The translations under genes were made by a program, and so were the position numbers. DNA of 64,000 nt, from NCBI RefSeq assembly GCF_021596945.1, contig NZ_CP063779.1, positions 561,501 through 625,500 on the forward strand. Reading direction: 5' to 3'. The stretch's first letter is position 1. Every line of letters begins with the position of its first letter. Below, piece after piece: positions 1 to 7,210 of the stretch. Source of the stretch: Mongoliitalea daihaiensis (GTDB taxonomy: Bacteria > Bacteroidota > Bacteroidia > Cytophagales > Cyclobacteriaceae). The notes under the pieces are model-generated. The model had not been told where the DNA came from. It searched no databases and was given only the letters and a program-made list of their open reading frames with translations.

Positions 1-341
1 GCTACATTGTACCCACTGTGAATTACAAAAGGCAAGGACCTTTTGAGCAGTTGGACGTGGGTGCTTACTTATATGCAGAACCGATCGTTTTAGGATTGTG
101 GTATAGAGGTTTACCTTATAGACCTATTGAAAATCAAAGCAACCGAGATGCCATCGTCATGATGGTAGGAGTTAACCTACCTTCAGGCCTAAATGTAGGA
201 TATAGCTTTGATTACACGGTTTCACAATTGGGCATCCAATCGGGAGGTGCACATGAAATCAGTATTTCAGTACTCTTGGCTGATCGCAACAGAAACAAAC
301 TTCGAAGCAGAGATACGATGCTTCCTTGCCCAAAATTCTAA
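1..341 (+). CDS. PorP/SprF family type IX secretion outer-membrane protein (5' truncated)
   Basis: This is the C-terminal end of a gene that enters from the left; the open frame runs from base 3 with no credible start inside the window, so only about the last 112 residues are seen. The segment has alternating beta strands and the phrases VGAYLYAEPIVLGLWYRG and GLNVGYSFDYTVSQLG, then GGAHEISISVLL, which is how PorP/SprF proteins end. Family members are outer-membrane beta-barrels linked to the type IX secretion or gliding machinery, and paralogues are numerous in Bacteroidota. Which paralogue this is cannot be told from the fragment. The next gene starts 9 bp after the stop, on the same strand. 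Confidence 0.8.
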   Translation, partial: YIVPTVNYKRQGPFEQLDVGAYLYAEPIVLGLWYRGLPYRPIENQSNRDAIVMMVGVNLPSGLNVGYSFDYTVSQLGIQSGGAHEISISVLLADRNRNKLRSRDTMLPCPKF

Positions 342-350
342 TCTAGCAAC

Positions 351-1583
351 ATGGAAGTCGAATGGATCAAATACCTGCTTGTCGGGGTGCTTTCGCTTAG
401 CTTTTTGTTTGAAAAAACATTAAGCTACTTGAATATCCGCCAACCCGTACCTGATATCCCTTCCAACCTAAATGAATATATCAGTTCGGACAAACTAAAG
501 GAAAGTAAAAGCTATCAAAAAGCTAATTTTAACTTTAGCCTAATTACAGCTATATTTTCATTTTTAATCACCATTGGGCTTATTTACTGGGGAGTTTTTG
601 GAACAATTGATCTTTGGCTTAGGCAATTCATCCAAGATCCTATCTTTCTTTCCATCGTCTATTTTGCAGTGATTTTTATGGGTTCAGATTTACTTGCAAT
701 ACCTTTTGATTATTACCACACCTTTGTAATTGAAGAAAAATTTGGATTCAATAAAAGCAGTATACAAACTTATATTTCGGATAAAGTCAAAGGTTACATG
801 CTCTCTATCATCATTGGAGGGGGGCTTTTATTTGTTTTACTTTGGTTAATTCATCAAATAGGAAAGGACTTTTGGTGGCAGTTTTGGTTGATTGCCGTCA
901 TTTTTATGGTAGGCGTCAATTTGTTTTATACCGCTTGGGTGCTTCCATTATTCAATAAGTTGACTCCTTTGGAGGAAGGGGAACTGAAAAATAAAATCTT
1001 CGCATACGCGAAATCAGTGAATTTCCCCTTAAACAATATTTTTGTAATCGATGGAAGCAAACGTTCCTCTAAAGCCAATGCATTTTTCTCAGGCTTTGGC
1101 AAAAGAAAAAAAGTGGTGCTTTACGATACCTTAATAGATCAACATACGCCTGACGAACTGGTAGCTGTCTTAGCCCATGAAATTGGACATTATAAAAAGA
1201 AACACATCATCTGGGGAATGAGTACTTCGATTGTACAAGTAGGTTTGCTGCTCTATATACTTTCTGAATTTATCTTTTCCACTACTATGAGCTTAGCCTT
1301 AGGGGGGGAGCAAATGGCCATACACCTCAATATTGTAGGCTTTACCATGCTTTTCTCTCCAATTTCCATGATTATCGGAATAGGCATGAATATGCTGAGT
1401 CGTAAACATGAGTTTGAAGCGGATGCTTTTGCGAAAACCACTTTTGACGGCAGGCCCCTGGCAGAGGCATTGAAAACCCTTTCCGTAAATTCTTTAAGTA
1501 ACCTCAACCCCCATCCTTGGTATGTTTTTGTGAATTATTCGCACCCTCCTTTGATGGAAAGATTAGCTAAACTAGAGAACTGA
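351..1583 (+). CDS. M48 family metallopeptidase (Ste24/CAAX-protease-like)
   Basis: This is a 410-aa polytopic membrane zinc protease. The zinc motif HEIGH is at residues 276-280 (LAHEIGHYKKKH) and the third zinc ligand is the glutamate of EFEADAFA near residue 354. Several hydrophobic segments precede the catalytic domain (about residues 5-20, 65-90, 100-120, 145-170 and 180-200), and further hydrophobic stretches lie between the two zinc motifs, as in Ste24-type enzymes. Length and motif spacing fit the CAAX prenyl protease 1 family. Bacterial members are thought to act in membrane-protein quality control rather than on prenylated proteins; that role here is inference. It lies 9 bp after the PorP/SprF gene and 39 bp before the E1 fusion gene. 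Confidence 0.9.
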   Translation: MEVEWIKYLLVGVLSLSFLFEKTLSYLNIRQPVPDIPSNLNEYISSDKLKESKSYQKANFNFSLITAIFSFLITIGLIYWGVFGTIDLWLRQFIQDPIFLSIVYFAVIFMGSDLLAIPFDYYHTFVIEEKFGFNKSSIQTYISDKVKGYMLSIIIGGGLLFVLLWLIHQIGKDFWWQFWLIAVIFMVGVNLFYTAWVLPLFNKLTPLEEGELKNKIFAYAKSVNFPLNNIFVIDGSKRSSKANAFFSGFGKRKKVVLYDTLIDQHTPDELVAVLAHEIGHYKKKHIIWGMSTSIVQVGLLLYILSEFIFSTTMSLALGGEQMAIHLNIVGFTMLFSPISMIIGIGMNMLSRKHEFEADAFAKTTFDGRPLAEALKTLSVNSLSNLNPHPWYVFVNYSHPPLMERLAKLEN

Positions 1584-1622
1584 TTGAAGGATTAATCCGT
1601 AACTTTCATCAAAATAAACCCT

Positions 1623-3629
1623 ATGAGTAATCTTGCACTAGCCCAGACCCCCATGGTTTTTGACCGTAAACATTACAGTGATCAGACTTTACTGGATTTG
1701 TATAAGTCCTTGTTGATGCCTCGAAGAATCGAAGAAAAAATGCTGATTCTACTAAGGCAAGGAAAAATATCGAAATGGTTTAGCGGTTGGGGACAAGAAG
1801 CAATTTCCATAGGTGCTGTCAATGCCTTGCAAGAGGATGAATTCATCTTACCCATGCATAGAAACTTGGGGATTTTTACTGGACGCAAGATGCCATTGGA
1901 AAAGCTCTTTGCACAGTTTCAGGGGAAAAAATCAGGATTCACCAAAGGAAGAGACCGCTCATTTCACTTCGGTAGCAAAGAACATCATATTGTAGGGATG
2001 ATCTCTCATCTTGGTCCACAGCTAGCCATAGCTGATGGGATTGCTCTTGCCCATAAACTTGCGGGGGAATCTAAAGTAGCTTTGGTTTTTTCTGGAGATG
2101 GGGCTACATCTGAAGGAGATTTCCACGAAGGAGTAAATGTAGCCGCTGTTTGGAAATTACCAGTGATTTTTGTGATTGAACACAATGGATATGGGCTTTC
2201 CACTCCCAACAATGAGCAGTTTGCTTTTGAATACTTCACAGATAAAGCACCTGGATATGGAATTGAAGCTATACGAATCGATGGTAATAATGTACTGGAA
2301 GTCTATGATGCGATTTTAAATCTAGCAGATGACTTGCGCAAAAACCCTAGACCTGTATTAGTGGAGGCGATCACCTTCAGAATGAGGGGACACGAAGAAG
2401 CCTCAGGCACTAAGTATGTGCCGAAAGAATTGATGGAAACTTGGACACTGAAAGACCCTGTAGATAATTTTGAACGATATTTAGAAGAAACGGGTGTTCT
2501 GAATGCCAAAATCAAAGAAAAAATCAATATTGAAATAAAAGCGGCCATCAATCAAGGGTTAGATCTTGCATTTGGAGAAGCAGCCATAGTACCTGATACG
2601 CACGAAGAGTTGGAAGATGTATATGCCCCTTTCCAACAAAAGGTGATTGAACCTACCAATGCATCCACTCATGAAAAGCGTTTTATTGATGCTATAGCAG
2701 AAGCATTAAGTCAATCCATGGAGCGATATCCCAAGCTCGTTTTGATGGGGCAGGACATTGCAGAGTATGGAGGAGCCTTTAAAATCACAGACGGTTTTGT
2801 ACAGAAGTTTGGAAAAGAACGTGTACGAAACACCCCGCTTTGCGAAAGTGCAATCATAGGCACTGCTCTCGGCTTATCCATCAAGGGATACAAATCCATG
2901 GTAGAAATGCAATTTGCAGATTTTGTCACCTGTGGATTTAATCAAATCGTCAATAATCTCGCAAAAATTCATTACCGCTGGAATCAACAGGCGGATGTGG
3001 TGGTACGGATGCCTACGGGAGCAGGTGTGGCGGCAGGTCCTTTTCACTCCCAATCCAATGAAGCTTGGTTTTTTCATACTCCGGGATTGAAGATTGTCTA
3101 TCCTTCCAATCCTTATGATGCCAAAGGCTTGCTGAATGCAGCTATTGAAGATCCTAATCCATACTTGTACTTTGAGCATAAAGGCATGTACCGCTCTATA
3201 AGTGCAGCAATCCCAGAAGATTATTATACTGTCCCCATTGGTAAAGCAGCGTTAGTAGCCAGAGGGGCCGAATTGAGTATCATCACGTATGGCATGGGTG
3301 TGCATTGGGCATTGCAAGCAGTGGAAGAGTTGGGCATTCAAGCGGACATTCTTGATCTAAGAACGCTCTTACCATGGGACCAAGAGGCTGTCAAAGAAAC
3401 CGTAGCAAAAACCGGAAAGGTGATCTTCCTTCAGGAAGATTGTAATACGGGAGGAATAGGCGCTGAAATATGTGCCTGGATTTCAGAAAACTGTTTTGAA
3501 TACCTTGACGGTCCGGTTATGCGGGAAGGGAGTTTGGATACACCTGTACCTTTTGCTCCAAGTTTGGAGAAAAACTTTCTACCCGTTCAGCGGTTCAAAG
3601 AAAAACTCATCACCTTGAAAAACTATTAA
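1623..3629 (+). CDS. 2-oxoacid dehydrogenase E1 component, fused alpha and beta subunits
   Basis: This 668-aa protein joins the E1 alpha domain (about residues 15-325) to the E1 beta domain (about 348-668). The alpha half holds the thiamine diphosphate motif that starts SGDGATSEGDFHEGVN at about residue 157 and ends EHN; the beta half has the transketolase-type pyrimidine domain (MGQDIAEYGGAFKIT, EMQFADFVTCGFNQI) and a C-terminal domain ending in the typical RFKEKL. E1 decarboxylates a 2-oxoacid and acetylates or acylates the lipoyl arm of E2. The single-chain arrangement is common in Bacteroidota and is usually annotated as branched-chain or pyruvate type; the substrate cannot be decided here. 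No E2 or E3 gene is adjacent. The following gene starts 1 bp after its stop. Confidence 0.92.
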   Translation: MSNLALAQTPMVFDRKHYSDQTLLDLYKSLLMPRRIEEKMLILLRQGKISKWFSGWGQEAISIGAVNALQEDEFILPMHRNLGIFTGRKMPLEKLFAQFQGKKSGFTKGRDRSFHFGSKEHHIVGMISHLGPQLAIADGIALAHKLAGESKVALVFSGDGATSEGDFHEGVNVAAVWKLPVIFVIEHNGYGLSTPNNEQFAFEYFTDKAPGYGIEAIRIDGNNVLEVYDAILNLADDLRKNPRPVLVEAITFRMRGHEEASGTKYVPKELMETWTLKDPVDNFERYLEETGVLNAKIKEKINIEIKAAINQGLDLAFGEAAIVPDTHEELEDVYAPFQQKVIEPTNASTHEKRFIDAIAEALSQSMERYPKLVLMGQDIAEYGGAFKITDGFVQKFGKERVRNTPLCESAIIGTALGLSIKGYKSMVEMQFADFVTCGFNQIVNNLAKIHYRWNQQADVVVRMPTGAGVAAGPFHSQSNEAWFFHTPGLKIVYPSNPYDAKGLLNAAIEDPNPYLYFEHKGMYRSISAAIPEDYYTVPIGKAALVARGAELSIITYGMGVHWALQAVEELGIQADILDLRTLLPWDQEAVKETVAKTGKVIFLQEDCNTGGIGAEICAWISENCFEYLDGPVMREGSLDTPVPFAPSLEKNFLPVQRFKEKLITLKNY

Positions 3630-3630
3630 G

Positions 3631-4326
3631 ATGCGTATTATTCCTGTGTTGATCATTGGGTGGTTGCTTTTGCCTTTTCAACTTCAGGCACAGGATCTTT
3701 TATATACTCTCCAATTCAATGGAGGCATGCCCGTCAGAGACTTACAAAACAAAGTGGGGACACTTTTTTTTCCTGAGTTGAATCTAGCCGGGTACTACCA
3801 AGCACCATTCAAGCCCATAGAAGTGGGTATCAATCTTGGGTACAGCATTTATGGAACGCAAGTGGAGCGAAGAAATGATTTATTCGCTTCCAGTAATCAG
3901 GATTTACGCATTCGTAGGAATAATAATCTTTTGACATTCATGGGAGTGTTTCGCTATACCTTTGAATTAGATGCACGGGTAATTCCATTTATTGAAGTAC
4001 AGATGGGAGCCAATTATTTTTATACCCGCTATAAAATCAGAGAAACACGATTTGCTGAACCATTTGAGCAAGGTAGGGATTTTAGCGATTGGGTCTTGGG
4101 CTACCGGGGTGGTGGAGGCATAAAAATCCCTTTTAAAAATCCTCAAAAAGGATATTCTGAGATCCGATTGCTATATCACGAATCCGGACCGGTCAGTTTC
4201 CTCCGCAGACAGGACACTTCTTTTGATCCCAATACCCGCACCTTCGATTACCATCCTACCCGCTCACCCTTTCAACTCCTGCAATTAGGCTTTGGGTTGG
4301 TGATACCAATTAATCTAGAAAATTAG
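3631..4326 (+). CDS. Predicted outer-membrane beta-barrel protein
   Basis: The 231-aa product starts with a signal peptide (hydrophobic core VLIIGWLLLPF, cleavage probably after LQAQ at about residue 20). The rest is rich in alternating aromatic and polar residues (INLGYSIYG, LLTFMGVFRYTFEL, QMGANYFYTRYKI, LGYRGGGGIKIPF, LLQLGFGLVIPI), typical of an 8- to 10-stranded beta-barrel. I do not recognise a named family. It begins 1 bp after the E1 gene, so the two are probably cotranscribed, and a hairpin-plus-T terminator follows about 65 bp downstream. Function is unknown. Confidence 0.7.
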   Translation: MRIIPVLIIGWLLLPFQLQAQDLLYTLQFNGGMPVRDLQNKVGTLFFPELNLAGYYQAPFKPIEVGINLGYSIYGTQVERRNDLFASSNQDLRIRRNNNLLTFMGVFRYTFELDARVIPFIEVQMGANYFYTRYKIRETRFAEPFEQGRDFSDWVLGYRGGGGIKIPFKNPQKGYSEIRLLYHESGPVSFLRRQDTSFDPNTRTFDYHPTRSPFQLLQLGFGLVIPINLEN

Positions 4327-4356
4327 GCCCTTCCAAAATATATTTCTTGAAAACAA

Positions 4357-4515
4357 GACCTCTTGGAAAATTCCTTCGGAATTAAGAAGTAGAGCTAAAA
4401 CTAAGCTCTGCTTTTTTTGGGGACCTTAAGACAATCATTCAGTGTAAATTTCAGTATGAAAAGATACAATTTAGTCTTCGGTTTTGTATTAGTTGGCCTA
4501 ATAATTATATTATTG
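4357..4515. repeat. 159-bp direct repeat, copy 1
   Basis: This stretch aligns without gaps to 6925-7083 at a constant offset of 2568 bp, with about 16 mismatches by hand count (about 90% identity). It contains a terminator-like hairpin and, in this copy only, a 22-codon ATG frame. The two copies bracket the IS1595-type element and the small-peptide and lipoprotein genes. Both copies begin 30-50 bp after a stop codon. No gene similarity was recognised. Confidence 0.85.
4389..4418 (+). terminator. Rho-independent terminator within repeat copy 1
   Basis: AGAGCT (4391-4396) pairs with AGCTCT (4404-4409), extendable by a wobble and a G-C pair, and is followed by seven T (4412-4418). It would end transcription of the E1 and outer-membrane protein genes. 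Confidence 0.6.
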
Positions 4516-4524
4516 ACACACTAA
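4456..4524 (+). CDS. Possible 22-aa hydrophobic micropeptide
   Basis: An ATG frame of 22 codons begins MKRYNLVFGF and continues as an uninterrupted hydrophobic stretch ending LLTH, so it could be a single membrane segment. The same frame is present in repeat copy 2 but there the ATG is ACG and the later codons diverge (VCIGPRIVILL). No ribosome binding site is visible, which is not informative in Bacteroidota. It may well be chance; it is listed because the N-terminal codons are the best-conserved part of the repeat. Confidence 0.2.
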   Translation: MKRYNLVFGFVLVGLIIILLTH

Positions 4525-4607
4525 TCCAATGAAATTGTTTTTTGGTGATTTTTATTTATTTTTTTAGAGGTGGACTTTCCTATGCTTCTCCTATTTTTAC
4601 AATATAT

Positions 4608-5351
4608 ATCCGCCTACATACAAGTAGGTAAATTTTATACTTTGACAATAAGTGTCAGTAACCTTCAAGACTGAATTGTAAGTGTTTAATTGGCCTTAAA
4701 TAAATAAAAAGGCCATGAATATTTTACAATTCTATGAAAGATATCCTGATGAGACAAGTTGCATCCATTACTTGAAGGAACAAAGGGTAAGAGAAGGTGT
4801 CATTTGCAAGAATTGTAATTCCAAGGATCACTACTGGCTTAATTCTCTCAATATGTTCCAATGTAAACATTGTAAATTTAGGACAGGACTGAAAAATGGT
4901 ACTATTATGGAAAACAGCAAGTTGCCATTGAGGACCTGGTTGCTTGCAATGACACTTGTTAGCGCAACCAAGAAGGGATTTAGCTGCCTTGAACTACAGA
5001 GGCAGATGGGTCATAGCAGATACGAGACTGTTTTTAGACTGTATCACAAGCACCGGGAAGCAATGGGTAAACGTGACAGCCTATATAAACTAGAGGATAT
5101 GGTTGAATATGATGAGGCTTTTGTAAGCAAGGCAACAAAATCTTCCGAAAAGACGAAACTGAAGAAAGGCCGTGGAAGCCAAAAACAAGCTACTGTCGCT
5201 GTTATGGCTGAATCATCTATTCTTGAAGAAAAGATGATTCAAAACTATCTCAATAAATGCTGTTATAAACTAAACCGAAAATACTTAGGTAAAAAACACT
5301 TTGATAGGCTTGTTATTGCGAGCATTTGCCCCTACTTGTATACAAGCGGAT
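4608..5351 (+). mobile_element. IS1595-family element, internally deleted (744 bp)
   Basis: Imperfect terminal inverted repeats are visible: 4608-4628 (starts ATCCGCCTACATACAAG) and the complement of 5331-5351 (starts ATCCGCTTGTATACAAG), 17 of 21 matching. The inverted repeats enclose one transposase frame on the + strand whose last codons lie in the right repeat. Family members are usually about 1 kb or more; this copy is shorter because the transposase lacks its middle. I could not find a convincing 8-bp target duplication: the flanking bases are similar but not identical AT-rich sequence. Confidence 0.7.
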
Positions 5352-5353
5352 AA
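4715..5353 (+). CDS. IS1595-family (ISXO2-like) transposase with internal deletion
   Basis: The 212-aa product begins with the N-terminal zinc ribbon of the family (CKNC near residue 31, CKHC near residue 51), then the helical region and the first catalytic aspartate region (VEYDEAFV, near residue 130) with KGRGSQKQATVAVMAE. It then jumps directly to the C-terminal signature QNYLNKCCYKLNRKYLG. About 100 residues that normally carry the second catalytic Asp and the final acidic residue are absent, although the reading frame is intact. Family transposases are normally about 300 aa. The protein should therefore be catalytically dead; the element could only move if another copy supplied transposase. 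Confidence 0.8.
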   Translation: MNILQFYERYPDETSCIHYLKEQRVREGVICKNCNSKDHYWLNSLNMFQCKHCKFRTGLKNGTIMENSKLPLRTWLLAMTLVSATKKGFSCLELQRQMGHSRYETVFRLYHKHREAMGKRDSLYKLEDMVEYDEAFVSKATKSSEKTKLKKGRGSQKQATVAVMAESSILEEKMIQNYLNKCCYKLNRKYLGKKHFDRLVIASICPYLYTSG

Positions 5354-5407
5354 TCATATTTTTTTACTTTGAAACTAAATAATAATCAAAATTTCTTTGA
5401 GTATTAA

Positions 5408-5422
5408 TTTTTTTTTTTTTTT
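5408..5422. repeat. Homopolymer run of 15 T
   Basis: Fifteen consecutive T residues lie about 75 bp upstream of the first small-peptide gene and just downstream of the insertion element. A run of this length is prone to slippage. It sits where promoter elements for the peptide genes would be expected, so length changes could alter expression; that is inference. Confidence 0.6.
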
Positions 5423-5497
5423 CTTTGAAAGGATTAGTTATCCGGAGAACTTTTCTACTAAAAAATCAAACCATTCTTAAACAAAAATTGAGAAAAA

Positions 5498-5686
5498 ATG
5501 AAAAAGTTGATTAATGCAATCTTTCTAGGATTACTGTTTTTTAGTGGTCCTTCTTTAAATGTGTCAACGGTCAAATCTGAAACCATTGTAATTTGCCCAG
5601 AAGGTGATAAGTACCTTTGCTATAGCAATAAAGACGGGTTGGAAGTAAGAAAAGGAAAAGGACGATCAGAGGTAATAATTAAATAA
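5498..5686 (+). CDS. Small exported cysteine-containing peptide 1
   Basis: The 62-aa product has a signal peptide (KK then INAIFLGLLFF) and a mature part of roughly 35 residues. It carries ETIVICPEGDKYLCYS and ends with a basic RKGKGRSEVIIK tail. The neighbour that follows 15 bp later is a paralogue with the same layout: IV-x-CPxGDKYxC, an acidic or polar linker, then a GKG-xxxVI tail. The two cysteines, spaced C-x7-C, could form a disulfide after export. I do not recognise the family with confidence; small exported peptides beside beta-propeller lipoproteins (the NVEALA group) are known in Bacteroidota and this may be a relative, but no NVEALA motif is present. Confidence 0.65.
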   Translation: MKKLINAIFLGLLFFSGPSLNVSTVKSETIVICPEGDKYLCYSNKDGLEVRKGKGRSEVIIK

Positions 5687-5701
5687 CTTAAAATTTAAAT
5701 T

Positions 5702-5890
5702 ATGAAAAAACTATTTATAACATTGAAGACTTTAGTCTTTGTAATATTGCTACTTTCTATGTCCAAAGGTAATTTATCTGCACAAAAAATTGTATTATGC
5801 CCATCAGGAGATAAATATATTTGTTTGGATTCCCACGATCAACTTGGAACAGTTTACAGGGGTAAAGGAAAAGTAATTGTAATAGAGTAA
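5702..5890 (+). CDS. Small exported cysteine-containing peptide 2
   Basis: This 62-aa paralogue of the preceding gene has a longer hydrophobic signal (TLKTLVFVILLLSMS, cleavage probably after SAQ or nearby). The mature part begins near QKIVLCPSGDKYICLD and ends YRGKGKVIVIE. The shared residues IVxCPxGDKYxC, D-x-L and RKGKG or RGKGK show recent common descent, while the signal peptides differ more. The stop is 5 bp before the lipoprotein gene, so peptides and lipoprotein are probably one transcript. Function is unknown. Confidence 0.65.
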   Translation: MKKLFITLKTLVFVILLLSMSKGNLSAQKIVLCPSGDKYICLDSHDQLGTVYRGKGKVIVIE

Positions 5891-5895
5891 TATCT

Positions 5896-6876
5896 ATGAA
5901 AAATTTGTTTTGGGGACCGGCAATAGTTATTGTTATTGCCGGTTTAATAACATCTTGTAAAAGAAATAGTAGTGCGAGCAGGTATGGCAGAATCTTTAAC
6001 CAAATTGAATTTATCGATAGTCTTTTTTTAGATTTGCCAATATACCGCATTCAGTATGACCATGGACATGTATTCGGCTATTATTTCCCAGACAAATCCA
6101 TCTACAAATTGAATGAAAAATTCGAAATTTTGGACAGTTTAGGACGATGGGGCGACGGGCCGAAGGAAAATCTAATGATTAGGAATTACCAAGTTATACA
6201 TGAAAACAAACTAAAAATCTTTGATTCTGAAAAAAATAGCTTTAAAATACAAGATTTTAAAGACTCAGTCTATTTTTTTCACAAATTTTCTAAAAACTTA
6301 TATGGAGGATTTCATTTGGATGATCAGAGATTTTTAATTTGGTCAAAAGCAAATAAATCGAGAATTGAATTTAACTATTATGACCTCAATCAAAACCAGT
6401 ACTATCCGATAAACAATATCAATAGTTATTTTGATTCGGACAACTCAGCCCTGGTTTATGAAGGTAAAGTGCTATTAAATGGAAATGAGGTTTTATACAC
6501 ATCTTACTTTGCCAATTTTTGGTTTAAATACAATATCAATAGTGATGAAATATCCATTGGAAAATATATACACGACTACCCTTTACCTAAGGTCCTAGAA
6601 GTTGGCGATGGAGTGATGTTGGATGACGCTGTGGAATTGATTGTGGATAGTTTTATTTATAAAGAAAAGTTAATGATCATTTCAAATTTTGGAGAACGCA
6701 AATTTCCAGAGCAGAGAATTCTTGACATTTACGATATCATGAGCATGCAGTATGAAAAATCCTATCTCTTGCCAAAATTATTCGAAACTGCTCCTGACGA
6801 AGGATTCTTGTTTAAGGATGGGCAAATTGGGATACTTTATGAAGATTTAGTAGCTATTTTTAAATTAAAAAATTGA
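5896..6876 (+). CDS. Lipoprotein resembling 6-bladed beta-propeller proteins
   Basis: The 326-aa product has a lipoprotein signal (hydrophobic core then LITSC, lipobox cysteine near residue 21). The body has repeated strand-rich units with phrases such as SIYKLNEKFEILDSLGRWGDGPKE, LKIFDSEKNSFKIQDF and RILDIYDIMSMQYEKSYLLP, the pattern seen in Bacteroidota 6-bladed beta-propeller (TolB-like) lipoproteins. It ends GILYEDLVAIFKLKN. It is 5 bp downstream of the second small peptide gene. Codon use looks more AT-rich than flanking genes, in keeping with an accessory origin. The 27.6 kb DUF4221 lipoprotein has a similar general design but no clear close similarity. Confidence 0.6.
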   Translation: MKNLFWGPAIVIVIAGLITSCKRNSSASRYGRIFNQIEFIDSLFLDLPIYRIQYDHGHVFGYYFPDKSIYKLNEKFEILDSLGRWGDGPKENLMIRNYQVIHENKLKIFDSEKNSFKIQDFKDSVYFFHKFSKNLYGGFHLDDQRFLIWSKANKSRIEFNYYDLNQNQYYPINNINSYFDSDNSALVYEGKVLLNGNEVLYTSYFANFWFKYNINSDEISIGKYIHDYPLPKVLEVGDGVMLDDAVELIVDSFIYKEKLMIISNFGERKFPEQRILDIYDIMSMQYEKSYLLPKLFETAPDEGFLFKDGQIGILYEDLVAIFKLKN

Positions 6877-6924
6877 TCTAATTGTTAAAAGTATTCAGAT
6901 ATTAAATTTGTTTAACCTTTTTAG

Positions 6925-7083
6925 GACCTCTTGGAAAATTCCTTTGGAATTAGGAAGTAGAGCTAAAACAAAGCTCTGCTTTTTTTGGGACCCTTAAGAC
7001 AATCATTTAGTGTCAATTTCAGTACGAAAAGATACAATTTAGTCTTCGGCTTTGTATGCATTGGCCCAAGAATTGTAATATTG
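6925..7083. repeat. 159-bp direct repeat, copy 2
   Basis: This is the second copy of the repeat at 4357-4515, gap-free and about 90% identical. It begins 48 bp after the stop of the lipoprotein gene. Together with 7084-7186, where I see only AT-rich sequence and the end of a hairpin shared with the RND gene, it makes up the 310-bp stretch without a gene before the convergent RND transporter. Confidence 0.85.
6957..6986 (+). terminator. Rho-independent terminator within repeat copy 2
   Basis: AGAGCT (6959-6964) pairs with AGCTCT (6972-6977) and is followed by seven T (6980-6986), the same structure as in copy 1. It would terminate the small-peptide and lipoprotein transcript. Confidence 0.6.
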
Positions 7084-7176
7084 TTGCAACGAGATTACCC
7101 CCCCAATTTCTTTGTGATACTTTAACCCCAACTTGGCACAGAAATTGAAAGTTAGTTTGAACAAAGCTAAACCAAC

Positions 7177-7210
7177 TATTTTTCTATCAAGCCGTCTTTT
7201 GGGACGGCTT
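7177..7210 (-). terminator. Hairpin overlapping the 3' end of the RND gene
   Basis: AAGCCGTC (7189-7196) pairs with GACGGCTT (7203-7210). On the minus strand the hairpin covers the last codons and stop of the RND transporter and is followed by a modest run of T (complement of AAAA... reading GATAGAAAAATAG), so it is a weak terminator candidate. Confidence 0.35.

Noticed and set aside
4600-5362. Target-site duplication of the IS1595-type element
   Set aside because: The 8 bp flanking each inverted repeat are both AT-rich but differ, so no duplication can be claimed; the ends may have drifted or recombined.
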